A stretch of DNA of 64,000 nucleotides from JAMHWF01 sp964371405 (GTDB taxonomy: Bacteria > Pseudomonadota > Gammaproteobacteria > Burkholderiales > Burkholderiaceae_C), in assembly GCA_964371405.1 (NCBI GenBank), contig CAYJLV010000002.1:1-64000 (forward strand). The letters are read 5' to 3'. The position numbers and the translations under genes are program-made. Shown one piece after another: positions 42,504 through 50,532 of the stretch. Under the pieces are notes generated by a model. It searched no databases and was not told where the DNA came from. It saw only the letters and a program-made list of their open reading frames with translations. The stretch's first letter is position 1. The number at the start of each line of letters is the position of its first letter.

Positions 42504-42791
42504 TCACCGTGCGCGAGCCGACCAGTAGCCCGGTTCTCGCGCGTCGGGGCGGACGGCATAGACCACGATCTCTGTGACCTCGTCGCGAAAGACGGTCGCG
42601 AAGGCAAAGCCCTTGACTCGCACCCGACGGCAACCTGCCTCGTCGGACTTGCCTGTCATCGGGTTCTGCTCGATGCGTGCGAATATCTCGGCGACAGCGG
42701 TACGAAACCTTCTGCCGGTGCCCGGGCGCGTCGCCTCGTAGTACTTGGTTTCGTGGAGAAACTCGGCTCTGGCCGCTGTATCCAGTCGCAG
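42504..42791 (-). CDS. RelE/ParE-superfamily toxin, apparently CTG-initiated
   Basis: A 95-codon frame five bases after the antitoxin stop: LRLDTAARAEFLHETKYYEA at the start, then RRFRTAVAEIFARIEQNP and the C-terminal strands RRVRVKGFAFATVFR and EIVVYAVRPDAREPGYW. This is a full-length RelE/ParE-type toxin (mRNA interferase or gyrase poison). There is no ATG, GTG or TTG near the N-terminus: the codon at the expected start is CTG (42789-42791), immediately preceded in frame by TAG. Either CTG is used, lowering toxin output, or the start has been lost. The order antitoxin-toxin is typical. Confidence 0.75.
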   Translation of the reverse strand: MRLDTAARAEFLHETKYYEATRPGTGRRFRTAVAEIFARIEQNPMTGKSDEAGCRRVRVKGFAFATVFRDEVTEIVVYAVRPDAREPGYWSARAR

Positions 42792-42796
42792 CTACT

Positions 42797-43027
42797 TCAC
42801 GGCGCGAGCCGCTTGGCTTCTGCCATGACTTCGTCGGCGTCGAACAGGACGGTGTCGCCGCGCTCGTACGCTGCGACTCGCCGTCGGATTTCGACTCTCC
42901 ACGCCTCCTCGATCTGTGCATCCGGCGCATCTTCGAGGGAGTCGAGCAACAGATCCACGAGGCGTTCATGATCCTGTGCGGTCAGGGCGCGACCGCGTTG
43001 AGCAAGCTCGGCTACGGTGTCTGGCAT
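42797..43027 (-). CDS. antitoxin of a RelE/ParE module (putative addiction module component family)
   Basis: A 76-residue acidic, helical protein of the small antitoxin family often called putative addiction module component (TIGR02574-like): ERLVDLLLDSLEDAPDAQIE (~21-40) followed by WRVEIRRRVAAYERGDTVLF and a short EVMAEAKRLAP tail. It lies immediately upstream of the toxin frame, as expected. ATG 43027 is chosen from the family length; the longer frame adds an unlikely 35 residues. The surrounding DNA is visibly richer in A+T than the rest of the window, suggesting acquisition. Confidence 0.82.
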   Translation of the reverse strand: MPDTVAELAQRGRALTAQDHERLVDLLLDSLEDAPDAQIEEAWRVEIRRRVAAYERGDTVLFDADEVMAEAKRLAP

Positions 43028-43153
43028 GGCAGGGCTCCTCAGCTGATCGAATCTTACTGCGCAGACTTTCGCAAGTGTTTGAGCAAACCCGCGCGAGAAA
43101 GCAAGCGGAGCCCTTGCACATCTCGACAGCAAAGAAAGGTCCGGGGCGCATGA

Positions 43154-43339
43154 TCACCTGATGTCGGCAACAGGTGGCCAGGTCGGGCGATTGACTCGAA
43201 CCCAGTTCTTGAGTCTTCGTCTCGCCGAGTCACCGGCCGTCTCGATCTTGAGAACGTCGCAAACCGCTTTCCACGCATTTAGGCCTTGCTTGCTGCGAAG
43301 GTCCGGAACAGGCGTCGCCCACTCTATAGCAGTAACCAT
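43154..43339 (-). CDS. small conserved-looking protein of unknown function
   Basis: A 61-residue frame, EWATPVPDLRSKQGLNAW followed by VCDVLKIETAGDSARRRLKN and WPPVADIR at the end. The composition (three Trp, helix-turn-helix-like RRRLKNW) looks like a real protein and resembles small uncharacterised proteins remembered from other proteobacteria; no function is known. Its ATG lies inside the left arm of a perfect 41-bp palindrome, so either the true start is elsewhere or expression depends on that structure. It is the third gene of the lower-GC island, upstream of the antitoxin on the same strand. Confidence 0.5.
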   Translation of the reverse strand: MVTAIEWATPVPDLRSKQGLNAWKAVCDVLKIETAGDSARRRLKNWVRVNRPTWPPVADIR

Positions 43340-43369
43340 CCCCCGGCACAGCCGGGGGATGGTTACTGC
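43329..43369. repeat. perfect 41-bp palindrome (19-bp arms, 3-base loop)
   Basis: Arms 43329-43347 and 43351-43369 are exact reverse complements (GCAGTAACCATCCCCCGGC on the left), loop ACA. Each arm contains ATGGTTACTGC read outwards, so both directions carry the same start-codon context. It may be a terminator, a REP-like element or a recombination scar. Confidence 0.9.
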
Positions 43370-43412
43370 GGATGTCCAACGCCGCTTGCAAGACAGCGAG
43401 GGGGCCGGCGCG

Positions 43413-44264
43413 TCAACCGATCGCGACGGGCCGCGCCGGGTCGGACGACCATTCGCTCCACGAGCCGGGGTAGAGCGCCGAGCCGGCGAGGCCGGCGAAC
43501 TCCATCGCGAGCAGGTTGTGGCAGGCGGTGACGCCCGAGCCGCAGGTGTGCACCACGTCGGCCGGCCGCGCCGTGCCGAGCAGCGCGGCGAACTCGGCGC
43601 GCAGTTGCGCCCCGCTCTTGAAGCTCGCGCTGGCGTCGAGGTTGTCCTTGAACGGCCGGTTCAGCGCACCGGGGATGTGGCCGGCCTTCGTGTCGAGCGG
43701 TTCGACCTCGCCGCGAAAGCGTTCAGGCGCGCGCGCATCGATCAGCGTCGCGGCGCCGAGTCGCGCCGCGAGCGTGTCGGCGTCGATCGCCGGCGCGAGG
43801 CTGTCGCGCGCCGGGCAGGGCTCCGGCGCGGCGGGTGCTGGCAGCGTCTTCTGCGTCAGCGTGCCGCCTGCCGCCAGCCAAGCGCTGCGTCCGCCGTCGA
43901 GCACGGCGACGGCGGCGTGGCCGATCCAGCGCAGCAGCCACCACGCGCGGCTCGCGTTGACGCCGCCCTGCGCGTCGTAGACGACGACCTGCGTTGCCGG
44001 GTCGATGCCGAGCGCGCCGGCACGCCGGGCGAACGCCTCGCGATCGGGCAGCGGATGCCGGCCGTTGCGGCCCGTCTTCGCGCCCGAAAGATCGCGGTCG
44101 AGGTGCCAGTAGTGCGCGCCCGGCAGGTGGCCGGCGTGGTAGTCGCGCTCGCCGGCGCCGGTGTCGGCGAGGTCGAAGCCGGTGTCGATCACGAGCGGCG
44201 GCGGCGCGCCGGCCGCGAGCAGCGACTGCAACGTCGCGGCGTCGATCAGCGTTGTCCAGACCAT
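43413..44264 (-). CDS. sseA: two-domain sulfurtransferase (3-mercaptopyruvate sulfurtransferase type, SseA)
   Basis: A 283-residue tandem rhodanese. The N-terminal domain (~1-135) is inactive and contains the linker HYWHLDRDLSGAKTGRNGRH (~47-66); the C-terminal domain holds the active Cys241 in the loop CGSGVTA, which is typical of 3-mercaptopyruvate sulfurtransferases (thiosulfate enzymes have CRKGVTA). It generates a persulfide from 3-mercaptopyruvate, giving pyruvate. It lies 13 bases downstream of the DMT transporter gene on the same strand and probably shares its transcript. Confidence 0.9.
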   Translation of the reverse strand: MVWTTLIDAATLQSLLAAGAPPPLVIDTGFDLADTGAGERDYHAGHLPGAHYWHLDRDLSGAKTGRNGRHPLPDREAFARRAGALGIDPATQVVVYDAQGGVNASRAWWLLRWIGHAAVAVLDGGRSAWLAAGGTLTQKTLPAPAAPEPCPARDSLAPAIDADTLAARLGAATLIDARAPERFRGEVEPLDTKAGHIPGALNRPFKDNLDASASFKSGAQLRAEFAALLGTARPADVVHTCGSGVTACHNLLAMEFAGLAGSALYPGSWSEWSSDPARPVAIG

Positions 44265-44277
44265 CGAGCGCGTCCTT

Positions 44278-45180
44278 TCAGGGTTCGAGCACCGAATGCG
44301 TCGCCTCGGCGGGCGCGGCGCGGTTGCGCAGCAGCGTCGCCGCGAGGCCGGCGCCGACGATCAGCAGCATGCCGGCCAGCGCCATCAGCGTCACCGGGTC
44401 GCCGAAGATCGTCACGCCGTAGAGGAAGGCCCAGGCGATGCCGAGGTACTGCAGGCTGGCGTTGACGAGCGGGCGGCCGGTCGCGTAGGCGCGCGTCAGC
44501 ATCAGCTGCGCCGTCGTCGCCGTGACGCCGACGGCGACCAGCAGCGCCACGCCGGCCGCGCTGGCGTGCGGCGACAGGCCGGTCCACAGCACCGTCGCCG
44601 CGCCGGCCACCATGCCGCCGAGCGAGAAGTAGAAGACGATGCGGTACTCGGGCTCGCCGGCGCGGCCGAGCGCCGTCACCTGCAGGTAGGCCAGCGCCGA
44701 CAGCATGCCCGACAACAGGCCGACGAGGCCGGGCCAGAACTGGTCCTGCGCCATCGTCGGGCGCAGCACCAGCGCGACGCCGGCGAAGCCCAGCAGCACC
44801 GTCGCGACGAGCCGGGCGTCGACGCGGCTTGCGCCGACCAGCACTGCGCCGCCGATCAGGAACAGCGCCATCCAGACCGACGACATGTAGTTCAGTGTGA
44901 CCGCCGTCGCCAGCGGCAGCGCGCCGATCGCATAGAACCAGCAGATCAGCGCGACGACGCCGGTCAGGCTGCGCCAGAAGTGCATCGCCGGCAGCGCGGT
45001 GCGCAGCGTGCCGCCCTGGGCGCGCGCCAGTGCCGCGATCGCGCCGGCGCCGATCAGGCCGCGGTAGAACGTGATCTCGCCGGCCGTGTAGTGCGCCGAG
45101 GCGAGCTTGACGCACAGCCCCATCGTCGCAAACAGGAACGACGCGCCGACCATCAAGAGCGGCGCCGGGAGGCGCGTCAT
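44278..45180 (-). CDS. EamA-domain DMT-superfamily transporter
   Basis: A 300-residue inner-membrane protein with ten hydrophobic segments in two EamA repeats (PLLMVGASFLFATMGLCVKL at ~6-25 and the second repeat from WPGLVGLLSGMLSALAYLQV, ~148-167). YIGIAWAFLYG-like YLGIAWAFLYGVTIFGDPVT marks the second repeat's end. Most are exporters of amino acids or metabolites; substrate unknown. The start codon follows the Rieske oxygenase stop directly (45181/45180), so the two are one operon with sseA behind. Confidence 0.88.
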   Translation of the reverse strand: MTRLPAPLLMVGASFLFATMGLCVKLASAHYTAGEITFYRGLIGAGAIAALARAQGGTLRTALPAMHFWRSLTGVVALICWFYAIGALPLATAVTLNYMSSVWMALFLIGGAVLVGASRVDARLVATVLLGFAGVALVLRPTMAQDQFWPGLVGLLSGMLSALAYLQVTALGRAGEPEYRIVFYFSLGGMVAGAATVLWTGLSPHASAAGVALLVAVGVTATTAQLMLTRAYATGRPLVNASLQYLGIAWAFLYGVTIFGDPVTLMALAGMLLIVGAGLAATLLRNRAAPAEATHSVLEP

Positions 45181-46299
45181 CTACGGCCGCGGCTGCATCG
45201 CCCGCGCGTACCACTCGTGGAACTGCTGCATGCCGTCTTCCATCGGGCTCTGGTACGGGCCGTACTCGTCGTCGCCGCGATCGAGCAGCGCCTTGCGGCC
45301 GGCGTCCATGCGCACGCCGATCTCGTCGTCCTCGATGCAGGTCTCCATGTAGGCGGCCTGCTGCGCTTCGACGAACTCGCGCTCGAAGGCGACGATCTCC
45401 TCGGGATAGAAGAACTCGACGACGTTGAGCGTCTTGCGCGGCCCCTGCGGGAACAGCGTCGAGACGACGAGGACGTGCGGGTACCACTCGACCATCACGG
45501 TCGGGTAGTAGGTCAGCCAGACCGCGCCGCGGGCCGGGGGCTCGCCGCCGCGGAAGTTCAGCACCGCTTCGTGCCAGCGTCGATAGACGTCGGAGCCGGC
45601 GCGGCCGAGCGCATTGGCGATGCCGACGGTCTGCACCGAATACTCGCGCCCCAGCTCCCAGCGCAGATCCTCGCAGGTGACGAAGTTGCCCAGCCCCGGG
45701 TGGAACGGTCCGACGTGGTAGTCCTCGAGATAGACCTCGATGAATGTCTTCCAGTTGTAGTCGCACTCATGCAGCACGGCGCGGTCGAACTGGTAGCCGG
45801 CGAAGTCGAGCTCGGGGCACGGGCCCAGGCCGGCGAGGTCGGCCGCCACGTCGCGGCCGCCTTCGCGCTGCTCGAACAGCAGGCCGTTCCACGACTGCAG
45901 CCGGTAGTTGTTGAGGTGCAGGCAGGGGTCTTCGGGGAAATGCGGCGCGCCGATGAGCTGCCCTCCGAGATCGTAGGTCCAGCGGTGCAGCGGGCACACG
46001 ATGTGGTTGCCCGTGTTGCCGCGCCCGCGCAGCATCACGGCCTGGCGGTGGCGGCACACGTTGGAGACCAGCTCGACGCCGCGCGGCGTGCGGATCAGCG
46101 CGCGGCCTTCGCCTTCCTGCGGCAGCGCGTGATGGTCGCCGATCGACGGCACGGCGAGTTCGTGCCCCAGATAGCGCGGGGCGGAGTCGAAGATGAGTTC
46201 CTGTTCGCGGCGGAACAGGCCCTCGTCGAAGTAAGCCGAGACGGAGAGTTGCGAGCGGGAGCGCTCCAGCGCTCCGAGACCGATGCTCAGGTCGGACAT
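45181..46299 (-). CDS. Rieske-type aromatic ring-hydroxylating oxygenase, alpha subunit
   Basis: A 372-residue oxygenase. The Rieske 2Fe-2S site is CRHR (~79-82) and CPLHRW (~99-104), C-x-H and C-x2-H. The mononuclear iron site is in NWKTFIEVYLEDYHVGPFHP (~178-197) with HxxxxH. The family includes ring dioxygenases and N- or O-demethylases such as choline, carnitine or stachydrine monooxygenases; this one has no beta subunit or reductase next to it and its substrate is unknown. ATG 46299 (MSDLSIG) is preferred over the ATG six codons upstream. It heads an operon with a DMT transporter and sseA. Confidence 0.88.
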   Translation of the reverse strand: MSDLSIGLGALERSRSQLSVSAYFDEGLFRREQELIFDSAPRYLGHELAVPSIGDHHALPQEGEGRALIRTPRGVELVSNVCRHRQAVMLRGRGNTGNHIVCPLHRWTYDLGGQLIGAPHFPEDPCLHLNNYRLQSWNGLLFEQREGGRDVAADLAGLGPCPELDFAGYQFDRAVLHECDYNWKTFIEVYLEDYHVGPFHPGLGNFVTCEDLRWELGREYSVQTVGIANALGRAGSDVYRRWHEAVLNFRGGEPPARGAVWLTYYPTVMVEWYPHVLVVSTLFPQGPRKTLNVVEFFYPEEIVAFEREFVEAQQAAYMETCIEDDEIGVRMDAGRKALLDRGDDEYGPYQSPMEDGMQQFHEWYARAMQPRP

Positions 46300-46490
46300 G
46301 ATCCCCAGGATCTCCAAAAACCGATGTCAACCCGCCACCCGCACGGCGCGGGTGGTACTGCGAAAAGCCGCCGCGCGGCAGGGCCGGCGGCGGGCCCGGG
46401 ATTGTACCCAGCGGTAACGGGCAGCGCCGGCACGCCCACCTTGCCGGCGGCAGGGTCCGACCGGCGCGGCGGCAGCGAGTCCCGCCTGAC

Positions 46491-46496
46491 TACAAT
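46491..46496 (+). promoter_or_regulatory. candidate -10 box (TACAAT) for xseB-ispA-dxs
   Basis: TACAAT lies 14 bases before the xseB ATG. The upstream 170 bases contain a GCCACCCGC/GCGGGTGGT hairpin (about 46334-46356) but no other recognised site. Confidence 0.45.
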
Positions 46497-46510
46497 CGCC
46501 GTCTTGCACC

Positions 46511-46756
46511 ATGATGGCGAACACCGAGCAACCTGCCGCGGCATCGGCCGAACCGGCGACCTACGAACAGGCGTTGGCCGAACTCGAGCGGCTCGTCGCG
46601 GCGATGGAAGGCGGCCAGATGCCGCTCGACCGCCTGCTCGACAGCTACCGGCGCGGCGCCGAGTTGCTGGCGTATTGCCGCGCCCGGCTCGACGCCGTGG
46701 AGCAGCAGGTGAAGGTGCTCGAGGACGGGCAGCTCAAGCCCTGGAAAGACGAATGA
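46511..46756 (+). CDS. xseB: exodeoxyribonuclease VII small subunit
   Basis: An 81-residue helical subunit that binds XseA to form the single-strand-specific exonuclease VII. The family core is YEQALAELERLVAAMEGGQM (~18-37) followed by PLDRLLDSYRRGAELLAYCR and a VKVLEDGQLKPW tail. Length is typical. As in many proteobacteria it precedes ispA and dxs; the ispA ATG overlaps its stop. Confidence 0.95.
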   Translation: MMANTEQPAAASAEPATYEQALAELERLVAAMEGGQMPLDRLLDSYRRGAELLAYCRARLDAVEQQVKVLEDGQLKPWKDE

Positions 46757-47670
46757 AGCGAGCCGATTTCGACGGCTGGATGCGCGCCGAGCTCGACGGC
46801 GTCGAACGTGCGCTCGATCGCTGGGTGCCGACCGACACGCCGGCCGGCCTCGGCGAGGCGATGCGCTACGGCGTGCTCGACGGCGGCAAGCGGCTGCGTC
46901 CACTGCTGGTGCTGGCGGCGTCGCAGGCCGTCGGCGGCCTGCACGAGGCTGCGCTGCGCGCCGCGGTGGCCGTCGAGCTGATCCATGCCTACTCGCTGAT
47001 CCACGATGACATGCCGTGCATGGACAACGACGTGCTGCGCCGGGGCAAGCCGACGGTGCACGTCAAGTTCGGCGAGGCTCAGGCGATGCTCGCCGGCGAC
47101 GCGATGCAGGCGCTGGCGTTCGAGGTGCTGACGCCCAGTGCGGCCGACAGTGCTGCGTTTCCCGGCACCGACGGCGTGCCGCAGGCGTTGCAGGCCCGGC
47201 TGTGCGCGCTGCTTGCGCGTTCGGCCGGCCACGCCGGCATGGCCGGCGGGCAGGCGATCGACCTGGCGAGCATCGGCATGCGCCTGGATGAGTACACGCT
47301 GCGCGACATGCACCGCCGCAAGACGGGTGCGCTGCTTCAGGCCAGCGTTCTGATGGGTGCATGTTGCGGCGACGTCGGCGACGACGCCTGGCGGCGCCTG
47401 TCGGAGTTCGGCGCGGCGATCGGTTTGGCGTTCCAGGTCGTCGACGACATCCTCGACGTGACCCAGGCGTCGGAGACGCTGGGCAAGACGGCCGGCAAGG
47501 ATTCCAACGACAACAAGCCGACCTATGTGTCGGTGCTCGGCCTGGGCGCCGCGCGGCTGCACGCCGAACACCTGCGCGACCAGGCGCAGGCGGCGCTGGC
47601 GGCCAGCGGGCTGGCCGACACGGCCTGGCTCAGCCTGCTGGCCGACAAGGTGGTTGAGCGCGACTCGTGA
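46753..47670 (+). CDS. ispA: farnesyl diphosphate synthase (geranyltranstransferase)
   Basis: A 305-residue trans-prenyltransferase that condenses isopentenyl and dimethylallyl diphosphate to farnesyl diphosphate. GGKRLRPLLVLAA (~43-55), first aspartate-rich motif DDMPCMDND (~84-92), GDAMQALAFE, and second aspartate-rich motif VVDDILDVT (~229-237). ATG 46753 overlaps the xseB stop; the dxs GTG overlaps its own stop, giving a tightly coupled operon for isoprenoid synthesis. Confidence 0.95.
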   Translation: MKRADFDGWMRAELDGVERALDRWVPTDTPAGLGEAMRYGVLDGGKRLRPLLVLAASQAVGGLHEAALRAAVAVELIHAYSLIHDDMPCMDNDVLRRGKPTVHVKFGEAQAMLAGDAMQALAFEVLTPSAADSAAFPGTDGVPQALQARLCALLARSAGHAGMAGGQAIDLASIGMRLDEYTLRDMHRRKTGALLQASVLMGACCGDVGDDAWRRLSEFGAAIGLAFQVVDDILDVTQASETLGKTAGKDSNDNKPTYVSVLGLGAARLHAEHLRDQAQAALAASGLADTAWLSLLADKVVERDS

Positions 47671-49586
47671 ACGACACCCCCGGCTCACTGATGGAACACA
47701 CGTTGCTGAAGACGATCGACAACCCGGCCGACCTGCGCCGGCTGGCGCGCGGCCAGCTGCCGCAGCTCGCCGCCGAGTTGCGCGACTTCGTGCTGCAGAG
47801 CGTCTCGCAGACCGGCGGCCATCTGTCGAGCAACCTCGGCACCGTCGAGTTGACGATCGCGCTGCACTATGTCTTCGAAACGCCGCACGACCGGCTGGTG
47901 TGGGACGTCGGCCACCAGACCTATCCGCACAAGATCCTGACCGGCCGGCGCGAGCGCATGCACACGCTGCGCCAGTTGGGCGGCGTCAGCGGCTTCCCGC
48001 GCCGCGACGAGAGCGAGTACGACACCTTCGGCACGGCGCATTCGTCGACCTCGATCGCCGCTGCGCTCGGCATGGCGACCGCCGCCAAGCTCAAGGGCGA
48101 GCAGCGCAATTGCGTGGCAGTGATCGGCGACGGCGCGATGAGCGCCGGCATGGCGTTCGAGGCGCTGAACAACGCCGGCGTGTCGCACACCGACATGCTC
48201 GTCGTGCTCAACGACAACGACATGTCGATTTCGCCGCCGGTCGGCGCGCTCAACAAGCACCTGGCGCGGCTGATGAGCGGCAAGTTCTACGCTGCGGCGC
48301 GCGAGGGCGCGAAGGCGGTGCTCAAGAACGCGCCGCCGCTGCTCGAGCTGGCGCGGCGCCTGGAGGAGCACGCCAAGGGCATGGTCGTGCCGGGCACGAT
48401 CTTCGAGGAGTTCGGCTTCAACTACGTCGGCCCGATCGACGGCCACGACCTCGACGCGCTGATCCCGACGCTGGAGAACCTGCGCGCGCAGATGCAGCAG
48501 CACCGCGGCCCGCAGTTCCTGCACGTCGTCTCGAAGAAGGGCTACGGCTACAAGCTCGCCGAGGCCGACCCCATCGCGTACCACGGCCCGGGCAAGTTCG
48601 ACCCGGCGCAGGGCCTCAAGAAGCCAGCCGTGCCGCCCAAGACGACGTTCACGCAGGTGTTCGGCGACTGGCTGTGCGATATGGCCGAGCACGACGCGCG
48701 GCTCGTCGGCATCACGCCGGCGATGCGCGAGGGCTCGGGCATGGTCGAGTTCGAGCAGCGTTTTCCGAAGCGCTACTTCGACGTCGGCATCGCCGAGCAG
48801 CACGCCGTGACGTTCGCCGCCGGGCTGGCCTGCGACGGCATGAAGCCGGTGGTCGCGATCTACTCGACCTTCCTGCAGCGCGGCTACGACCAGCTGGTGC
48901 ACGACGTGGCGATCCAGAACCTGCCCGTCGTGTTCGCACTCGACCGCGCCGGCATCGTCGGCGCCGACGGCGCGACGCACGCCGGCGCCTACGACATCGC
49001 CTACCTGCGCTGCATTCCGAACATGAGCGTGCTGGTGCCGGCCGACGAGAACGAGTGCCGCATGGCGCTGACGACGGCGTTCCGTCACGAGCACCCGAGC
49101 GCCGTGCGCTACCCGCGCGGCGCCGGCGTCGGCGCGGCCGTCGAGCGCAAGCTCGATGCGCTGCCCTGGGGCCGCGGCGAAGTGCGTCGCAGGGGCCAGC
49201 GCATCGCGATCCTCGCCTTCGGGCCGGTGCTGTACAGCGCGCTTGCGGCGGCCGACAAGCTCGACGCGACGGTCGCCAACATGCGCTTTGCCAAGCCGCT
49301 GGACGCCGCGCTGGTGGCCGAGCTGGCGCGCAGCCACGAGGCGCTGGTCACGGTGGAAGAGGGCTGCGTGCAGGGCGGCGCCGGCAGCGCCGTGCTCGAG
49401 GCGCTGCAGCAGGCCGGCCTCGACATGCCGGTGCTGCAGCTCGGCCTGCCCGACGAGTTCATCGAGCATGGCGACCCGGCCAAGCTGCAGGCGATGGTGG
49501 GGCTCGACGCTGCAGGCATCGAGCAGGCCGTGCTGAAGCGTTTCGGCGGGCGGCCTGCGCTGGTGCGGCCGGCCATCGCCAGCTGA
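47667..49586 (+). CDS. dxs: 1-deoxy-D-xylulose-5-phosphate synthase
   Basis: A 639-residue thiamine diphosphate enzyme that makes DXP from pyruvate and glyceraldehyde 3-phosphate, the first step of the MEP pathway. ThDP motif GDGAMSAGMAFEALNNAG (~154-171) with LNDNDMSISPPVGAL (~181-195), transketolase-like pyrimidine domain with AEQHAVTFAAGLA (~377-389) and DRAGIVGADGATHAG (~428-442), C-terminal domain ending near GLPDEFIEHG. GTG 47667 overlaps the ispA stop. Length normal. Confidence 0.96.
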   Translation: MNDTPGSLMEHTLLKTIDNPADLRRLARGQLPQLAAELRDFVLQSVSQTGGHLSSNLGTVELTIALHYVFETPHDRLVWDVGHQTYPHKILTGRRERMHTLRQLGGVSGFPRRDESEYDTFGTAHSSTSIAAALGMATAAKLKGEQRNCVAVIGDGAMSAGMAFEALNNAGVSHTDMLVVLNDNDMSISPPVGALNKHLARLMSGKFYAAAREGAKAVLKNAPPLLELARRLEEHAKGMVVPGTIFEEFGFNYVGPIDGHDLDALIPTLENLRAQMQQHRGPQFLHVVSKKGYGYKLAEADPIAYHGPGKFDPAQGLKKPAVPPKTTFTQVFGDWLCDMAEHDARLVGITPAMREGSGMVEFEQRFPKRYFDVGIAEQHAVTFAAGLACDGMKPVVAIYSTFLQRGYDQLVHDVAIQNLPVVFALDRAGIVGADGATHAGAYDIAYLRCIPNMSVLVPADENECRMALTTAFRHEHPSAVRYPRGAGVGAAVERKLDALPWGRGEVRRRGQRIAILAFGPVLYSALAAADKLDATVANMRFAKPLDAALVAELARSHEALVTVEEGCVQGGAGSAVLEALQQAGLDMPVLQLGLPDEFIEHGDPAKLQAMVGLDAAGIEQAVLKRFGGRPALVRPAIAS

Positions 49587-49655
49587 AGAACCCGCATTCC
49601 GGCGACCGGCGGCGTTTGGTGTCATGCTTGCGATCCCGCACCCGTCCGGCCTGCG

Positions 49656-49686
49656 CTAGGGCCTGTTCACACTACACAGACCCTAG
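49656..49686. repeat. hairpin repeat (CTAGGGCCTGTTC...), copy 2
   Basis: CTAGGGCCTG (49656-49665) pairs with CAGACCCTAG (49677-49686) with one mismatch; loop TTCACACTACA. The first 20 bases equal the minus strand of 15009-15028. It lies between dxs and folE2 and may end the dxs transcript. Confidence 0.7.
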
Positions 49687-49701
49687 TTTGGCGAGCCTTC
49701 C

Positions 49702-50505
49702 GTGTCCGACCGCATGACCAACCTCAAAGACGCGCTGCACATTCCCGACACGCAGAGCGCGCGCGACGAGCGCCGTCTCGCGATCCAGCGCGTCGGCGTG
49801 AAGGACGTGCGGTATCCGCTCACGCTGGCGATCGGCGGGGCCGCGCTTGCCACCGTCGCGTACTGGGATCTCGACGTCGCGCTGCCGGCCGAGCAGAAGG
49901 GCACGCACATGTCGCGCTTCGTCGCCTGGCTCGACGCGCTCGACCAGCCGCTCGACGCCGACGGCCTGCGCCGCCAGCTTCGCGCGATGCTGGCGCGGCT
50001 CGACGCGTCCGAGGGGCGCATCGAGGCGCGCTTCCCGTTCTTCCTGCGCAAGCGCGCGCCGGTGTCGGGCGTCGAGAGCCTGCTCGAGTACCAGGGCCGC
50101 TGGATCGCCGAGGCGCGCGACGGCCGCGAGACCGTGTGGGCCGAGGTGACGGTGCCCGTCAAGAGCCTGTGCCCGTGTTCGAAGGAGATCTCCGACTTCG
50201 GCGCGCACAACCAGCGCTCGCACGTCACGGTGCGCGCCGAGCTGCTGCAGACGATCGACTGGACCGAGCTGGTGCGCTTCGCCGAGGACGCCGCGTCGAG
50301 CGAGGTCTGGCCGCTGCTCAAGCGCGGCGACGAGAAGTGGATCACCGAGCGCGCCTACGAGAACCCCAAGTTCGCCGAAGACGTGGTGCGCGACGTGGCG
50401 CTGCTGCTCAATGCCGACGCGCGCGTCGGCCGCTACGCGGTGGACGTCGAGAACTTCGAGTCGATCCACGCGCACAGCGCGTACGCGCGCATCGAGCGGG
50501 CGTAG
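49702..50505 (+). CDS. folE2: GTP cyclohydrolase FolE2 (type IB)
   Basis: A 267-residue enzyme that converts GTP to dihydroneopterin triphosphate for folate (and queuosine) synthesis; the type IB form does not require zinc. Family blocks: QRVGVKDVRYPLTL (~29-42), the metal-site cysteine loop SLCPCSKEISDFGAHNQRSH (~155-174) and IHAHSAYARIE at the end. GTG 49702 is used; ATG 49714 four codons later is equally possible. The gene stands alone after a hairpin repeat. FolE2 is in some bacteria a zinc-limitation substitute for FolE, but no Zur box was seen. Confidence 0.93.
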   Translation: MSDRMTNLKDALHIPDTQSARDERRLAIQRVGVKDVRYPLTLAIGGAALATVAYWDLDVALPAEQKGTHMSRFVAWLDALDQPLDADGLRRQLRAMLARLDASEGRIEARFPFFLRKRAPVSGVESLLEYQGRWIAEARDGRETVWAEVTVPVKSLCPCSKEISDFGAHNQRSHVTVRAELLQTIDWTELVRFAEDAASSEVWPLLKRGDEKWITERAYENPKFAEDVVRDVALLLNADARVGRYAVDVENFESIHAHSAYARIERA

Positions 50506-50532
50506 CGGCGGCGGGCGTCGCGCCGCGCGCGG

